Assembly (NCBI GenBank): GCA_903915615.1
Contig: CAIWTR010000037.1
Span: forward strand, 1 to 16,082
Direction: 5' to 3'
DNA: 16,082 nucleotides
Origin: an uncultured Armatimonadota bacterium
GTDB taxonomy: Bacteria > Armatimonadota > Armatimonadia > Armatimonadales > Armatimonadaceae
Of this stretch, positions 6,532 through 13,547 are shown in pieces (within the stretch, counting starts at the first letter, position 1; the number at the start of each line of letters is the position of its first letter). Under the pieces are notes generated by a model. The model saw only the letters and a list, made by a program, of their open reading frames with translations, was not told the origin of the DNA and made no database searches. The translations under genes and the position numbers were made by a program.

Positions 6532-7523
6532 GTGTGAAAATTGCGGCCGATGCGATTATTGCTCCGATTCACGCCGAGCTGGATGCCGTTGAAGCATGCA
6601 TGTCCCGCGAGATTCTTTCAGAAATCCGCGTTGTTGAGGCGGTAAGCGGACATACCTTGTTTGCCGGCGGGAAGCGCTTGCGTCCAGCCGCAGCCCTTTT
6701 ATGTGGAAATGCCCTTGACCGCCGCAAGCTGGATGAGCGTGCGATCGAGGCCGCTGCGGCTGTTGAGCTGATTCATATGGCATCGTTGATGCACGATGAC
6801 GTTGTCGATGATGCGGGTGCGCGGCGTGGACGACCAACGGCAGGCTCTGTGTACGGAACTGGCCTCACGATTCTTGCCGGTGACTACCTGCTTGCAAAGT
6901 CGATTCATATCCTCGCGCGTAATGATCAAAACCTTAACCTGATCCGTCTGTTCGCCGGCGTCACCGTCGGGATGACGGAAGGTGAGGTCCTCCAGGCAAG
7001 CGTCTCGGGCGATATCACGATCCCGGTTTCCACTTACGAAGATGTCATCGAGCGGAAGACAGCCCGGTTCATCGCTGGCTGCTGTGAGGCTGGCGGTCGT
7101 ATCGGTGGGGCGACAGAAGCCGAAGCCGCATCATTTAGGATGTACGGTCACCATATCGGGATGGCGTTTCAGATCGCGGATGACCTCCTTGATTTGACGG
7201 GTGATCCGGAGCAGACGGGGAAGCCGATTGGTACGGATCTCCGGGATGGCCGTGTAACGCTTCCATTGATTTATGCGCTTGAGACTATGGATGATGTGTC
7301 CCGGGATGCCTTTGTACAGGCGCTTGGGCGTGACACATTGACGGATGCTGATATTGCAGATGTTGTGGATATTCTAAAAGCGCAGGGTGCGATTGCGCGT
7401 ACGTGGAATGCGGCGCGTGGGCATGCGGCGTGTGCACAGGATGCGATTGGCTTCCTTCCGGAGGGGCCGTGTAAGGCTGCGCTCTTGATGCTCGCCGAGT
7501 ACAGCATTTCGCGTCACGAGTAG
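6528..7523 (+). CDS. Long-chain polyprenyl diphosphate synthase
   Basis: A 331-residue trans-isoprenyl diphosphate synthase. It has GGKRLRP (47-53), the first Asp-rich motif DDVVDD (90-95), KT (178-179) and the second Asp-rich motif DDLLD (218-222). The residues four and five before the first motif are Ser86 and Ala85, small side chains that leave the chain-length pocket open, as in C35-C50 synthases and unlike farnesyl diphosphate synthases. It would make the quinone side chain used by the preceding methyltransferase. ATG 6528 overlaps the menG stop, and GGAG lies 7 nt before it. The frame is open further upstream inside menG, but the overlap and ribosome-binding site settle the start. The exact chain length (HepT, IspB or SdsA equivalents) cannot be read. 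Confidence 0.94.
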   Translation: MSVKIAADAIIAPIHAELDAVEACMSREILSEIRVVEAVSGHTLFAGGKRLRPAAALLCGNALDRRKLDERAIEAAAAVELIHMASLMHDDVVDDAGARRGRPTAGSVYGTGLTILAGDYLLAKSIHILARNDQNLNLIRLFAGVTVGMTEGEVLQASVSGDITIPVSTYEDVIERKTARFIAGCCEAGGRIGGATEAEAASFRMYGHHIGMAFQIADDLLDLTGDPEQTGKPIGTDLRDGRVTLPLIYALETMDDVSRDAFVQALGRDTLTDADIADVVDILKAQGAIARTWNAARGHAACAQDAIGFLPEGPCKAALLMLAEYSISRHE

Positions 7524-7532
7524 GCTCGAAAG

Positions 7533-8045
7533 CTAGTCCACTTCGAGTGGCAGTCGTTGTTGCCAGCTTTCCGGGACGGCGACACCTTCATGTCGAAGGA
7601 GCCAGGCCTTTCGCGCAAGGCCTCCCGCGTACCCGTGTAGCCCTTGCGAGCCGACAACCCGGTGGCAGGGAATCAGCAGCCAAATCGGATTTGCGCCGTT
7701 TGCCGCACCAACCGCACGCATCGCCCCCGGATTTCCAAGCAGCTTTGCAAGCGCACCATATGTCGTTGTGCTCCCGTACGGGATGTCCAACAACGCATCC
7801 CAAACCTGTTTCTGGAATGCCGTCCCGCTTGGCGCGAGGGGGACCGTAAAGCGTTTCAGCGTGCCGCTAAAGTAGGCATCCAGCTCAGTTACCAGGCGCT
7901 GCGCTGCTGCATTTTCCCGTGGAGCGGCTTTCAGTGTCTCGCCGGGAGCTTCATCCCGGATGGAAAATCGAATCACAGCCCCATCCGCATTCAGCTGACA
8001 GCTGGCCACTCCGACAGGAGTCATTACTTCAAATTCGCAGTCCAT
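7533..8045 (-). CDS. ogt: Methylated-DNA--protein-cysteine methyltransferase (O6-alkylguanine-DNA alkyltransferase)
   Basis: A 170-residue suicide repair protein that moves an alkyl group from O6-alkylguanine to its own cysteine. The acceptor is C127 in IPCHRVVGS, preceded by NPIWLL and followed by GYAGGLARKAWLLRHE, all standard. The DNA-binding helix region GTAFQKQVWDALLDIPYGSTTTYGALA (74-100) holds the Arg-finger region and the usual PYG turn. Unlike Ada it has no N-terminal methyl-phosphotriester domain. The frame is open upstream to 8273, but that overlaps the divergent gene. The ATG at 8045 has a -10-like TACAGT 8 nt before it; ATG 8026 is an alternative. It is convergent with the prenyl synthase gene, with only 9 bp between stops. 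Confidence 0.94.
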   Translation of the reverse strand: MDCEFEVMTPVGVASCQLNADGAVIRFSIRDEAPGETLKAAPRENAAAQRLVTELDAYFSGTLKRFTVPLAPSGTAFQKQVWDALLDIPYGSTTTYGALAKLLGNPGAMRAVGAANGANPIWLLIPCHRVVGSQGLHGYAGGLARKAWLLRHEGVAVPESWQQRLPLEVD

Positions 8046-8063
8046 ACCCGTACACTGTACGAC
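8046..8063. promoter_or_regulatory. Face-to-face overlapping leaderless promoters
   Basis: Only 18 bp separate the ogt ATG (8045, minus) from the methyltransferase ATG (8064, plus). Within it GTACACTGTAC (8050-8060) is a palindrome apart from its centre. It contains TACACT (8051-8056, 7 nt before the plus ATG) and, on the other strand, TACAGT (8059-8054, 8 nt before the minus ATG). The two -10 boxes share 3 bp, so polymerase could serve only one gene at a time. Confidence 0.45.
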
Positions 8064-8909
8064 ATGGATAAGACAAATGAAGTATTGGGCAATGATGGCG
8101 ATATCACCCGGCTGCATACCGAGACGGGTAAGGCATGGGATGAAGCATCTGGGCAATACACCCGTGAGCTGGATGCTGCTGTCGCCAAGCTGGAAGCGGG
8201 TATCGCAAACCTGATGGAGCCAGAAATCGGGCACCTGACGCGTTTGTTGTCTAGCGGCGGGGATGTCCTCCACGTCCAGTGCGCGGGTGGAACCGATACG
8301 CTGTCACTGCTTCTTGTTGGTGCATCCACCGTAACCGGCACGGACATCTCACCGAACATGCTGGCCGTCGCGGAGGAAAAAGCAGCACGTCTAAACCTCG
8401 ATGCTGAATGGGTCCTCGCGGATACCGCTCGCCTCCCGGAGTCGCTGCATAACCGCTTTGACATCGTCTACACCGGGCGCGGTGCGTTGAACTGGATGAT
8501 GGACATCAACATCTGGGCACGGAATGTCTGCGCATGCGTGCGACCGGGCGGGCATTTGTTTGTCTTTGAAGGACATCCACTCGACTGGGTTTGGGATGAA
8601 ACAGCTCCAACCCTGCAAATCCACCCGGAATACGGTGGCTACTTTGACACAAATGTCGCATCTGATACGGAGTGGCCTACATCGTATATCGATGCCGATA
8701 TGGAGCCAGTGGCAGGCTGGTCAAAGAAGCATGAGCGGCAGTGGACGCTTGGTGAGGTCGTGACTGCGGTCGCACAGCAGGGGATGATTATCGAGGTGCT
8801 ATCTGAGCATCCTGAGTATTACTGGCCAGCGCATACGCTCCTGCCGTGGCACGAAATGAAGAAACTCCCACACACCTATGTGCTGATCGCAAGAAAGCCG
8901 GGTGAGTGA
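8064..8909 (+). CDS. Class I SAM-dependent methyltransferase, substrate unknown
   Basis: A 281-residue cytosolic protein with a Rossmann-type methyltransferase core. Motif I is VLHVQCAGGTDTLSL (68-82), the acidic residue after strand 2 is in TGTDISPNML (91-100), motif II is around EWVLADTARLP (115-125) and motif III is FDIVYTGRGALNW (132-144). VRPGGHLFVFEGHPL (159-173) is the post-core strand typical of small-molecule methyltransferases. The C-terminal third, rich in Trp and Tyr (HPEYGGYFDT, EHPEYYWP), is probably the substrate cap. The frame stays open far upstream across ogt, but ATG 8064 has a -10-like box 7 nt before it. The next gene starts on its stop (TGATG), so the two form a coupled pair and may modify the same compound. 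The substrate cannot be inferred. Confidence 0.85.
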   Translation: MDKTNEVLGNDGDITRLHTETGKAWDEASGQYTRELDAAVAKLEAGIANLMEPEIGHLTRLLSSGGDVLHVQCAGGTDTLSLLLVGASTVTGTDISPNMLAVAEEKAARLNLDAEWVLADTARLPESLHNRFDIVYTGRGALNWMMDINIWARNVCACVRPGGHLFVFEGHPLDWVWDETAPTLQIHPEYGGYFDTNVASDTEWPTSYIDADMEPVAGWSKKHERQWTLGEVVTAVAQQGMIIEVLSEHPEYYWPAHTLLPWHEMKKLPHTYVLIARKPGE

Positions 8910-9853
8910 TGACGATTCGTGATGTGGTGGAACCCGATGATCTTAATGCCATCGTCGCCCTCCTGAATTTGGCCAACCCCAGTTATCCCAAAACCGTGGC
9001 GGATTACCTTGAATACAAGCGTTTCAATGCCGATTTGTTGCATGAACGCTGGGTGGTGCTCGCTCCGGATGGTGGCATCGCTGGGTACGCAAGCCTCTCG
9101 CAAAACCATCACGAATACACGGCCGGCAAGTACGACTTTGACCTCGTCGTAGACCCTGCATCCCGCGGTCTTGGCCATGGCAGCGCACTGTTCGATGTCA
9201 TTATCCAGGAAGCGCAAAAGCACAATGCCACCGGAATCCGCACGTATCTGAATTCTGCGGACCCAGCTGGCATCCGCTTTGCCGAAGCGAATAGCTTTGT
9301 AAGGACATTGGTGTGCTGCGATGTCATCTTGGATGTAGCTGCGTGTGCAGTTCCATCCATTCAAGCACTGGATGAGCAGGCAAATGCCTTGGGTCTTCGC
9401 GTTTCAACATTTGCGGCTGAAATGCAGTCTGATCCAAATGCCGATCAGAAATTCCATGCACTTTCAACATTGATACGGCGGGACATCCCGGGGCCTGATG
9501 TGCTCGAAGATGTTCCATTTGAGCAGTTTTTAAAGTCACTGGCGTCGCCAAACCGCCTTGGGGATGCGCAATTTGTTGCCATCCGTGAAGACGAATGGAT
9601 TGGGATGTCCACGCTTTGGCGTCGCGGCGCGGATGATGTCCTGCAAACGGGTGCTACGGGTGTGGTGCGAAGCGAGCGGGGAAAGGGCATCGCGATGTTG
9701 CTAAAGCACTATGCAGTGCACTATGCAAAACGCCGCGGGGCACCACAGATTATTACCGACAATGCGGAGGAGAATGCCCCGATGCGGGCGATCAACAAAC
9801 GACTGGGATTTGTTGCTCTCCCGGAGACATGGTTGATGGAGAAGTCGCTTTAG
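8909..9853 (+). CDS. Tandem GNAT-family N-acetyltransferase
   Basis: A 314-residue protein with two GNAT folds in tandem. The N-terminal domain carries the acetyl-CoA pyrophosphate loop in VVDPASRGLGHGSALFD (80-96). The C-terminal one carries it in GVVRSERGKGIAMLLKHYAV (251-270), followed by ITDNAEENAPMRAINKRLGF, the usual C-terminal GNAT signature. The C-terminal site looks fully canonical (R-x-x-G-K-G-I-A). The N-terminal one (R-G-L-G-H-G) is also close to consensus, so both may bind acetyl-CoA. Two-domain GNATs include mycothiol synthase and aminoglycoside acetyltransferase relatives, but nothing here identifies the acceptor. The ATG at 8909 shares one base with the upstream stop; GTG 8906 is possible but adds only one residue. 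A GGGTGAG just upstream may help initiation. Confidence 0.87.
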   Translation: MTIRDVVEPDDLNAIVALLNLANPSYPKTVADYLEYKRFNADLLHERWVVLAPDGGIAGYASLSQNHHEYTAGKYDFDLVVDPASRGLGHGSALFDVIIQEAQKHNATGIRTYLNSADPAGIRFAEANSFVRTLVCCDVILDVAACAVPSIQALDEQANALGLRVSTFAAEMQSDPNADQKFHALSTLIRRDIPGPDVLEDVPFEQFLKSLASPNRLGDAQFVAIREDEWIGMSTLWRRGADDVLQTGATGVVRSERGKGIAMLLKHYAVHYAKRRGAPQIITDNAEENAPMRAINKRLGFVALPETWLMEKSL

Positions 9854-9909
9854 GTGGATTGATGCGTAGGGCCGAGGCACTTATTCATTTACGGTCAAGC
9901 CTTTCGTAG

Positions 9910-9931
9910 GGGCAGGCCTCTGTGCCTGCCC
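9910..9931. repeat. REP-like palindrome after the GNAT gene
   Basis: An 8-bp perfect stem GGGCAGGC / GCCTGCCC with loop CTCTGT, preceded by GTAG. It lacks a T tract, so it is not a standard terminator. Palindromes of this sequence type are, as I recall, dispersed in many copies in some bacterial genomes. From 9854 to 10062 I see no gene; this palindrome is the only clear structure. Confidence 0.55.
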
Positions 9932-10122
9932 GCGAATAGTGAGATGGTCACGCTTGTAGGTCTCACGAGACTTGGAATCCTATTGAATCGCACAAAACCT
10001 CCGCGAAGGGGCTGACCGCCACGTCCGCCCGTGGTAGTCGTAATCTCTGCGTGCTTGAAAAGTACACCCGGCAGGAATCGAACCTGCGACCTGGTTTCTG
10101 TGCATCTATAAGAGAAAAATAA

Positions 10123-10151
10123 AATCCCCACTCGTTCAACAAGTAGGGATT
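10123..10151 (-). terminator. Second copy of the tRNA-Arg terminator hairpin
   Basis: On the minus strand a stem of up to 12 bp with G-T pairs, starting AATCCC and closing GGGATT, is followed by TTATTTTTCTC. It duplicates 10224-10252 with two substitutions in the loop-side arm. Confidence 0.7.
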
Positions 10152-10223
10152 CACGGATGAAAAATACACCCGCAGGAATCGAACCAGCGACCTGGTTTCT
10201 GTTTAGCTGTGAGAGAAATATAA

Positions 10224-10252
10224 AATCCCCACTCATGCAACAAGTAGGGATT
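10224..10252 (-). terminator. Rho-independent terminator of tRNA-Arg
   Basis: On the minus strand the 29-nt hairpin begins AATCCC and ends GGGATT, starts 15 nt after the tRNA 3' end, and is followed by TTATATTTCTC. Confidence 0.7.
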
Positions 10253-10266
10253 CAAAAACGAAAAAA

Positions 10267-10339
10267 TACACCCGGCAGGAATCGAACCTGCGACCAATTG
10301 CTTAGAAGGCAACTGCTCTATCCGCTGAGCTACGGGTGC
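10267..10339 (-). tRNA. tRNA-Arg (anticodon TCT)
   Basis: Minus-strand cloverleaf. Acceptor GCACCCG pairs with CGGGTGT (first pair G-T), the D arm is GCTC...GAGC, and the anticodon arm GTTGC-CTTCTAA-GCAAT carries anticodon TCT, reading AGA. The T arm GCAGG-TTCGATT-CCTGC is perfect. The discriminator is A and CCA is not encoded. The 3' third is repeated twice just downstream. Confidence 0.97.
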
Positions 10340-10348
10340 ATCGGACAC

Positions 10349-10354
10349 ATTCTA
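10349..10354 (-). promoter_or_regulatory. -10 box (TAGAAT) of tRNA-Arg
   Basis: Minus strand TAGAAT ends 9 nt before the tRNA 5' end at 10339. No convincing -35 is present at 16-18 bp; TTGTAC at 10381-10376 is 21 bp away. Confidence 0.4.
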
Positions 10355-10376
10355 CCGAATGTCTTTTCGTGAGGCG

Positions 10377-10382
10377 TACAAT
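10377..10382 (+). promoter_or_regulatory. -10 box (TACAAT) of a leaderless promoter for polA
   Basis: TACAAT is followed by 6 nt (AAACAC) and the ATG at 10389. This favours 10389 over the in-frame ATG at 10359. Confidence 0.5.
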
Positions 10383-10388
10383 AAACAC

Positions 10389-13190
10389 ATGTCAAAGCGC
10401 CTCTTGCTCATCGATGGCTATTCACTGCTCTTCCGCGCCTTTTTCGCGATGCGGGCACTGACCAACAGCAAAGGCGAACCCACAAACGCACTCTTTGGCC
10501 TGACCAATATGCTCATCACGCTGATTGAGCGCGATAAACCCGATGTGATGATCTGCGCGTGGGATGCCCATGCGGCGACATTTCGCCACGATGCCTATCC
10601 TGACTACAAAGGGCACCGCCAAGAGACACCCGATGACCTTAAACTCCAGGCCCCGATGGCCCGACAGCTTGTCCTCGCTTTTGGAATAACCCCCCTCGAG
10701 ATTCCAGGCTTCGAAGCGGATGACATCATCGGGACACTCGCCGTCCGCGGACAGCAACAGGGCTACGAGGTCATGATTGTCACCGGCGATTCCGATAACC
10801 TCCAGCTTGTCCGGGATGGCATTTCGGTCATGATCACCGTCAAAGGCGTGACCGAAACAGTCATTTATGACCACGACAAAGTCGTCGAACGCTATGGCCT
10901 AACACCCGCACAGCTCGTCGACTACCGGGCACTCAAGGGCGACAGCTCGGATAACATCCCGAATGTCCCCGGCGTCGGCGAGAAGACAGCGACCGCACTG
11001 CTCCAAAAGTACGGCACCGTCGAAAATGTGATGGCAAATGTCGATAACATCGACAAGCCCAAGATCCGCGAGTCCATTCGGGAACACCTCCACCAGATTC
11101 CACTGGCACGGATGCTGGCTGAAATCCGCAAGGATGTCCCTCTCGGGTACGACCTCCCGGATGTTGAGACGCTTGGGACGTTTGTTCTCCAGACGGAAGC
11201 GCTTGTCGCATATCTTGAGCGCCTCGAGTTCCGCACACTGCTCAAGCGCGTGCCCGGTGCCAAAATCGCATCCACGCCAACCCTGTCAAGCGGAGCATCC
11301 ACTGTCAGTGACAGCCAGCCAACCGCGGACTATTCGGCGGTCCCGGATGGCAGCGAGGATGACAACAGCGCGGCGGCGGCACCGCGGGATGTCACCATCA
11401 CCGATGACATTTCAATCCTAGCCAGCTGGGCGGGAAAACCGGTTGCGGTGCGCGTTGCCGCAGGGCCAGGCGCATCCCTAGATGCCCCCATTTACGGAAT
11501 CTGCATCGCGGATGGCAGTGGCACCGCCCTGCGTATCACCGCGCCGCTGGAAGAAGTGGTCGACACTGGACTCTTTGGTGGAAGCACAGCTGCGGCCGTT
11601 ATCGATCCGAATGTCAAGGCATTTCTTGAAGATGTCAACCAGCCGAAGTGTGTCCACGATGCGCGAGGCACCCTTGTCCAGCTGACACGCCTTGGTATAC
11701 ACCTCGGTGGTTTGGCATTCGATGCTGAATTGGCGTCGTACCTCTTACAGGCCGGACGAAGGAGTGGCTATGCCGTCCACGATGTCGCTGCGTTCTTTGG
11801 TGGTATCCAGCTTGAGCGGGCACCGGATGCGAAAGAGCTCAAAGATGTCGGTACGGCTGAGCGCATGGAAATCGCGCTTCGGAACGCGGCGCTGGCCGCC
11901 GATGCTATCGCTGCGCTGCAACCGACCATGGATGAAAAGCTTAAAGCGGCGGAACAGACCGACTTAATGCAAACCATGGAGCTGCCGCTTGCGCCCATCC
12001 TCGCTGAAATGGAGTGCATGGGCATCTGCCTTGATAAAGATGAAATGAAGCGTCAGGCTGCGGTCATGGGGATTCGTATCAGCGAGCTCGAGGGCGAAAT
12101 CCATGCGCTTGCCGGTGAGAAATTCAGCATCGCGAGTCCAAAGCAGCTTCAGCACATCCTGTTTGAAAAAATGGGTGTGCCCAGTGGTAAGAAGACGAAG
12201 ACCGGGTTTTCAACCGACGCCGATGTCCTTGAAGAGCTTGCGCCAAACTATCCAATCGTTGCGAGTATCCTGTCGTACCGTGAGCTGACCAAGCTCAAGA
12301 GCACGTATGCCGATTCCTTGCCCGAGCAGGTCCGCGCGGATGGCCGTATCCACACAACGCTTCACCAGACAGTGGCTGCGACGGGGCGTCTTAGCTCAAG
12401 TAACCCTAACTTGCAGAACATTCCCATACGGACAGAGGTTGGACGGGCACTGCGTAAGGCCTTCGTCGCCCCCGCAGGCAAAGTGTTGCTTAGCGCTGAC
12501 TACTCCCAGATTGAGCTCCGCATTTTTGCACACGTTGCAGAGGATGAAGAGCTGCGGGCGGCCTTCTGGTCAGGTGAGGACATCCATGTCTACACCGCGA
12601 GCAAGGTCTACGGCGTTGAGCCTGCGGATGTCACTAAGGACATGCGCCGTGCGGCGAAGACCGTCAACTATGCGGTTCTGTATGGCATCTCCGATTTTGC
12701 GCTCGGACGCCAGCTAAAAATGACAAGCGGGGAAGCAAAGGCGCTGAAGGCCGGCTACTTTGAGCGCTTCCCGGCCGTCCGAACCTGGCTCGATACAACC
12801 ATCGCCTTTGCGCGTGAACATGGGTACGTGCAGACCCTCGATGGCCGCCGCCGCTGGATTCCCGACATCAACAGCCGCGTCTTCCAGTTCCGCCAGGCCG
12901 CGGAGCGTGCCGCAGCAAATATGCCCATCCAAGGCTCGAGCGCTGACATCATGAAGCGGGCCATGATCGATACGGCCATCATGCTGAAGGACTCCCATTT
13001 GCCGGCAACATTGCTGCTGCAGGTCCACGATGAGCTTCTCTTCGAAGTGGATGCCGCGGCGGCACAGGACCTCGCTGGGCATGTACGAAGCTGTATGGAA
13101 GGTGCTGCAAAGCTGTCCGTCAACCTGGATGTCGATGTCAAAACTGGGTTGAACTGGGCGGAAACAATGCCACTCGACCCGGGTGCCTAG
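10389..13190 (+). CDS. polA: DNA polymerase I
   Basis: A 933-residue family A polymerase for Okazaki fragment processing and repair. The N-terminal 5'-3' exonuclease/flap domain (1-290) is intact: LIDGYSLLFRAFF, GFEADDIIGT (107-116), TGDSDNLQL (132-140) and GDSSDNIPNVPGVGEKTA (184-201). A loose Ala/Ser/Asp-rich linker (295-335) leads to the 3'-5' exonuclease-like domain. There the catalytic DxE of the first motif is missing (PVAVRVAAG, 351-359), although HDA (423-425) and FDAELASYLL (444-453) remain, so proofreading is probably lost. The polymerase motifs are intact: A LSADYSQIELR (701-711), B RRAAKTVNYAVLYG (753-766) and C QVHDE (878-882). Tyr761 stands where E. coli has Phe762. MSKRLLLIDG is the standard family start; ATG 10389 has a -10-like TACAAT 6 nt before it. 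Confidence 0.97.
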   Translation: MSKRLLLIDGYSLLFRAFFAMRALTNSKGEPTNALFGLTNMLITLIERDKPDVMICAWDAHAATFRHDAYPDYKGHRQETPDDLKLQAPMARQLVLAFGITPLEIPGFEADDIIGTLAVRGQQQGYEVMIVTGDSDNLQLVRDGISVMITVKGVTETVIYDHDKVVERYGLTPAQLVDYRALKGDSSDNIPNVPGVGEKTATALLQKYGTVENVMANVDNIDKPKIRESIREHLHQIPLARMLAEIRKDVPLGYDLPDVETLGTFVLQTEALVAYLERLEFRTLLKRVPGAKIASTPTLSSGASTVSDSQPTADYSAVPDGSEDDNSAAAAPRDVTITDDISILASWAGKPVAVRVAAGPGASLDAPIYGICIADGSGTALRITAPLEEVVDTGLFGGSTAAAVIDPNVKAFLEDVNQPKCVHDARGTLVQLTRLGIHLGGLAFDAELASYLLQAGRRSGYAVHDVAAFFGGIQLERAPDAKELKDVGTAERMEIALRNAALAADAIAALQPTMDEKLKAAEQTDLMQTMELPLAPILAEMECMGICLDKDEMKRQAAVMGIRISELEGEIHALAGEKFSIASPKQLQHILFEKMGVPSGKKTKTGFSTDADVLEELAPNYPIVASILSYRELTKLKSTYADSLPEQVRADGRIHTTLHQTVAATGRLSSSNPNLQNIPIRTEVGRALRKAFVAPAGKVLLSADYSQIELRIFAHVAEDEELRAAFWSGEDIHVYTASKVYGVEPADVTKDMRRAAKTVNYAVLYGISDFALGRQLKMTSGEAKALKAGYFERFPAVRTWLDTTIAFAREHGYVQTLDGRRRWIPDINSRVFQFRQAAERAAANMPIQGSSADIMKRAMIDTAIMLKDSHLPATLLLQVHDELLFEVDAAAAQDLAGHVRSCMEGAAKLSVNLDVDVKTGLNWAETMPLDPGA

Positions 13191-13310
13191 CGATCGGGCT
13201 CGGCAGTGGTTTGCTTGCCAATGTGCCGAATTTTCGTGTGTCTAACAGTGCACACTTCACCTAGCCGCACACGGGTGTAACCGGCACTTTGAGCGCCCTG
13301 AATGCGAATC

Positions 13311-13357
13311 AAATTACGTAGAAATGCGTGTATTTCACATTGACAAACCACGTAATT
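13311..13357. repeat. 8-bp inverted repeat between polA and nrdB
   Basis: AATTACGT (13311-13318) and ACGTAATT (13350-13357) are perfect inverted copies separated by 31 nt. No function is apparent; it could be a protein site pair or a weak stem. Confidence 0.35.
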
Positions 13358-13366
13358 AAGGTTCTG

Positions 13367-13428
13367 CGGTGGTCCGTGTCCGCATCTTTCCCTGTGGATG
13401 GGGCAGGCATTAAGTTCCACCGTTTTTT
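13367..13428 (+). terminator. polA: Possible polA terminator with a large structured loop
   Basis: CGGTGG (13367-13372) pairs with CCACCG (13417-13422), which is followed by six T residues. Inside the loop CCGCATC (13380-13386) and GATGGGG (13397-13403 region) can form a second helix with one mismatch. The long loop makes it atypical; a small structured RNA end is another reading. The rest of 13191-13460 shows no gene I can support. Confidence 0.35.
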
Positions 13429-13465
13429 GGGGAAATTTTGGGTGTATTAAATACGCTGGTATCGC

Positions 13466-13495
13466 TTGACTTGACGTACGTCGTACGCCTATAAT
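13466..13495 (+). promoter_or_regulatory. nrdB: Sigma-70-type promoter of nrdB-nrdA
   Basis: -35 TTGACT (13466-13471), an 18-bp spacer and a consensus -10 TATAAT (13490-13495), the strongest promoter in the window. Initiation near 13502 gives a leader of about 108 nt. A perfect 10-bp palindrome GACGTACGTC (13473-13482) lies in the spacer and could bind a regulator. Confidence 0.8.
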
Positions 13496-13515
13496 CCCGA
13501 ACGCGCGCAGTGATA

Positions 13516-13531
13516 ACACAATATCTAGGGG
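13516..13531. promoter_or_regulatory. NrdR box 1
   Basis: ACACAATATCTAGGGG matches 13 of 16 positions of the NrdR consensus acaCwATATATwGtgt as I know it. Its centre lies 32 bp (three helical turns) from box 2, the usual pairing distance. It sits just downstream of the predicted transcription start. Confidence 0.7.
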
Positions 13532-13547
13532 CTAATAACCAAAAGGC

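Larger units (their letters stand above)
10063..10266 (-). repeat. Two 102-bp tandem repeats, each with a tRNA-Arg 3'-end copy and a terminator hairpin
   Basis: Units 10063-10164 and 10165-10266 are each exactly 102 bp and lie head to tail directly after tRNA-Arg on the minus strand. Each holds a copy of the last 28-29 nt of that tRNA (T arm, 3' acceptor strand and discriminator): 10063-10091 is identical to 10267-10295, while 10165-10192 has one deletion and one substitution. Next, reading plus, come TGGTTTCTG, an A-rich stretch and a 29-nt hairpin. The tRNA itself does not share the TGGTTTCTG side, so the repeated segment joins the tRNA at a defined point in its variable loop. This resembles attachment-site duplication, but no integrase gene lies in the window. 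Confidence 0.8.

Noticed and set aside
7541..7553. CCACT-TCG-AGTGG hairpin at the prenyl synthase/ogt junction as a terminator
   Set aside because: It is short, lies within the ogt 3' coding end and lacks a T tract on either strand.
7644..8063. Longer upstream start for the methyltransferase
   Set aside because: The extension lies antisense to ogt and has no methyltransferase-like sequence; ATG 8064 follows a -10-like box.
10063..10252. CRISPR-like array in the tRNA-Arg region
   Set aside because: Only two units, with imperfect 102-bp period and tRNA homology; there is no short repeat with unique spacers and no cas gene.
9895..10372. Open frames on both strands across the tRNA-Arg repeat region
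   Set aside because: They repeat the translated tRNA 3' end (for example GSIPAG on minus and AGIEPAT on plus), which comes from the 102-bp repeats, not from a protein gene.
10359..10388. Upstream ATG for polA adding ten residues
   Set aside because: The added residues are not found at the start of family A polymerases, and the -10-like box at 10377-10382 lies within them.
13187..13519. Minus-strand open frame of 110 codons in the polA-nrdB spacer
   Set aside because: It runs through the nrdB promoter, has no start signal, no recognisable domain and an unlikely composition (many Arg, Cys and His).
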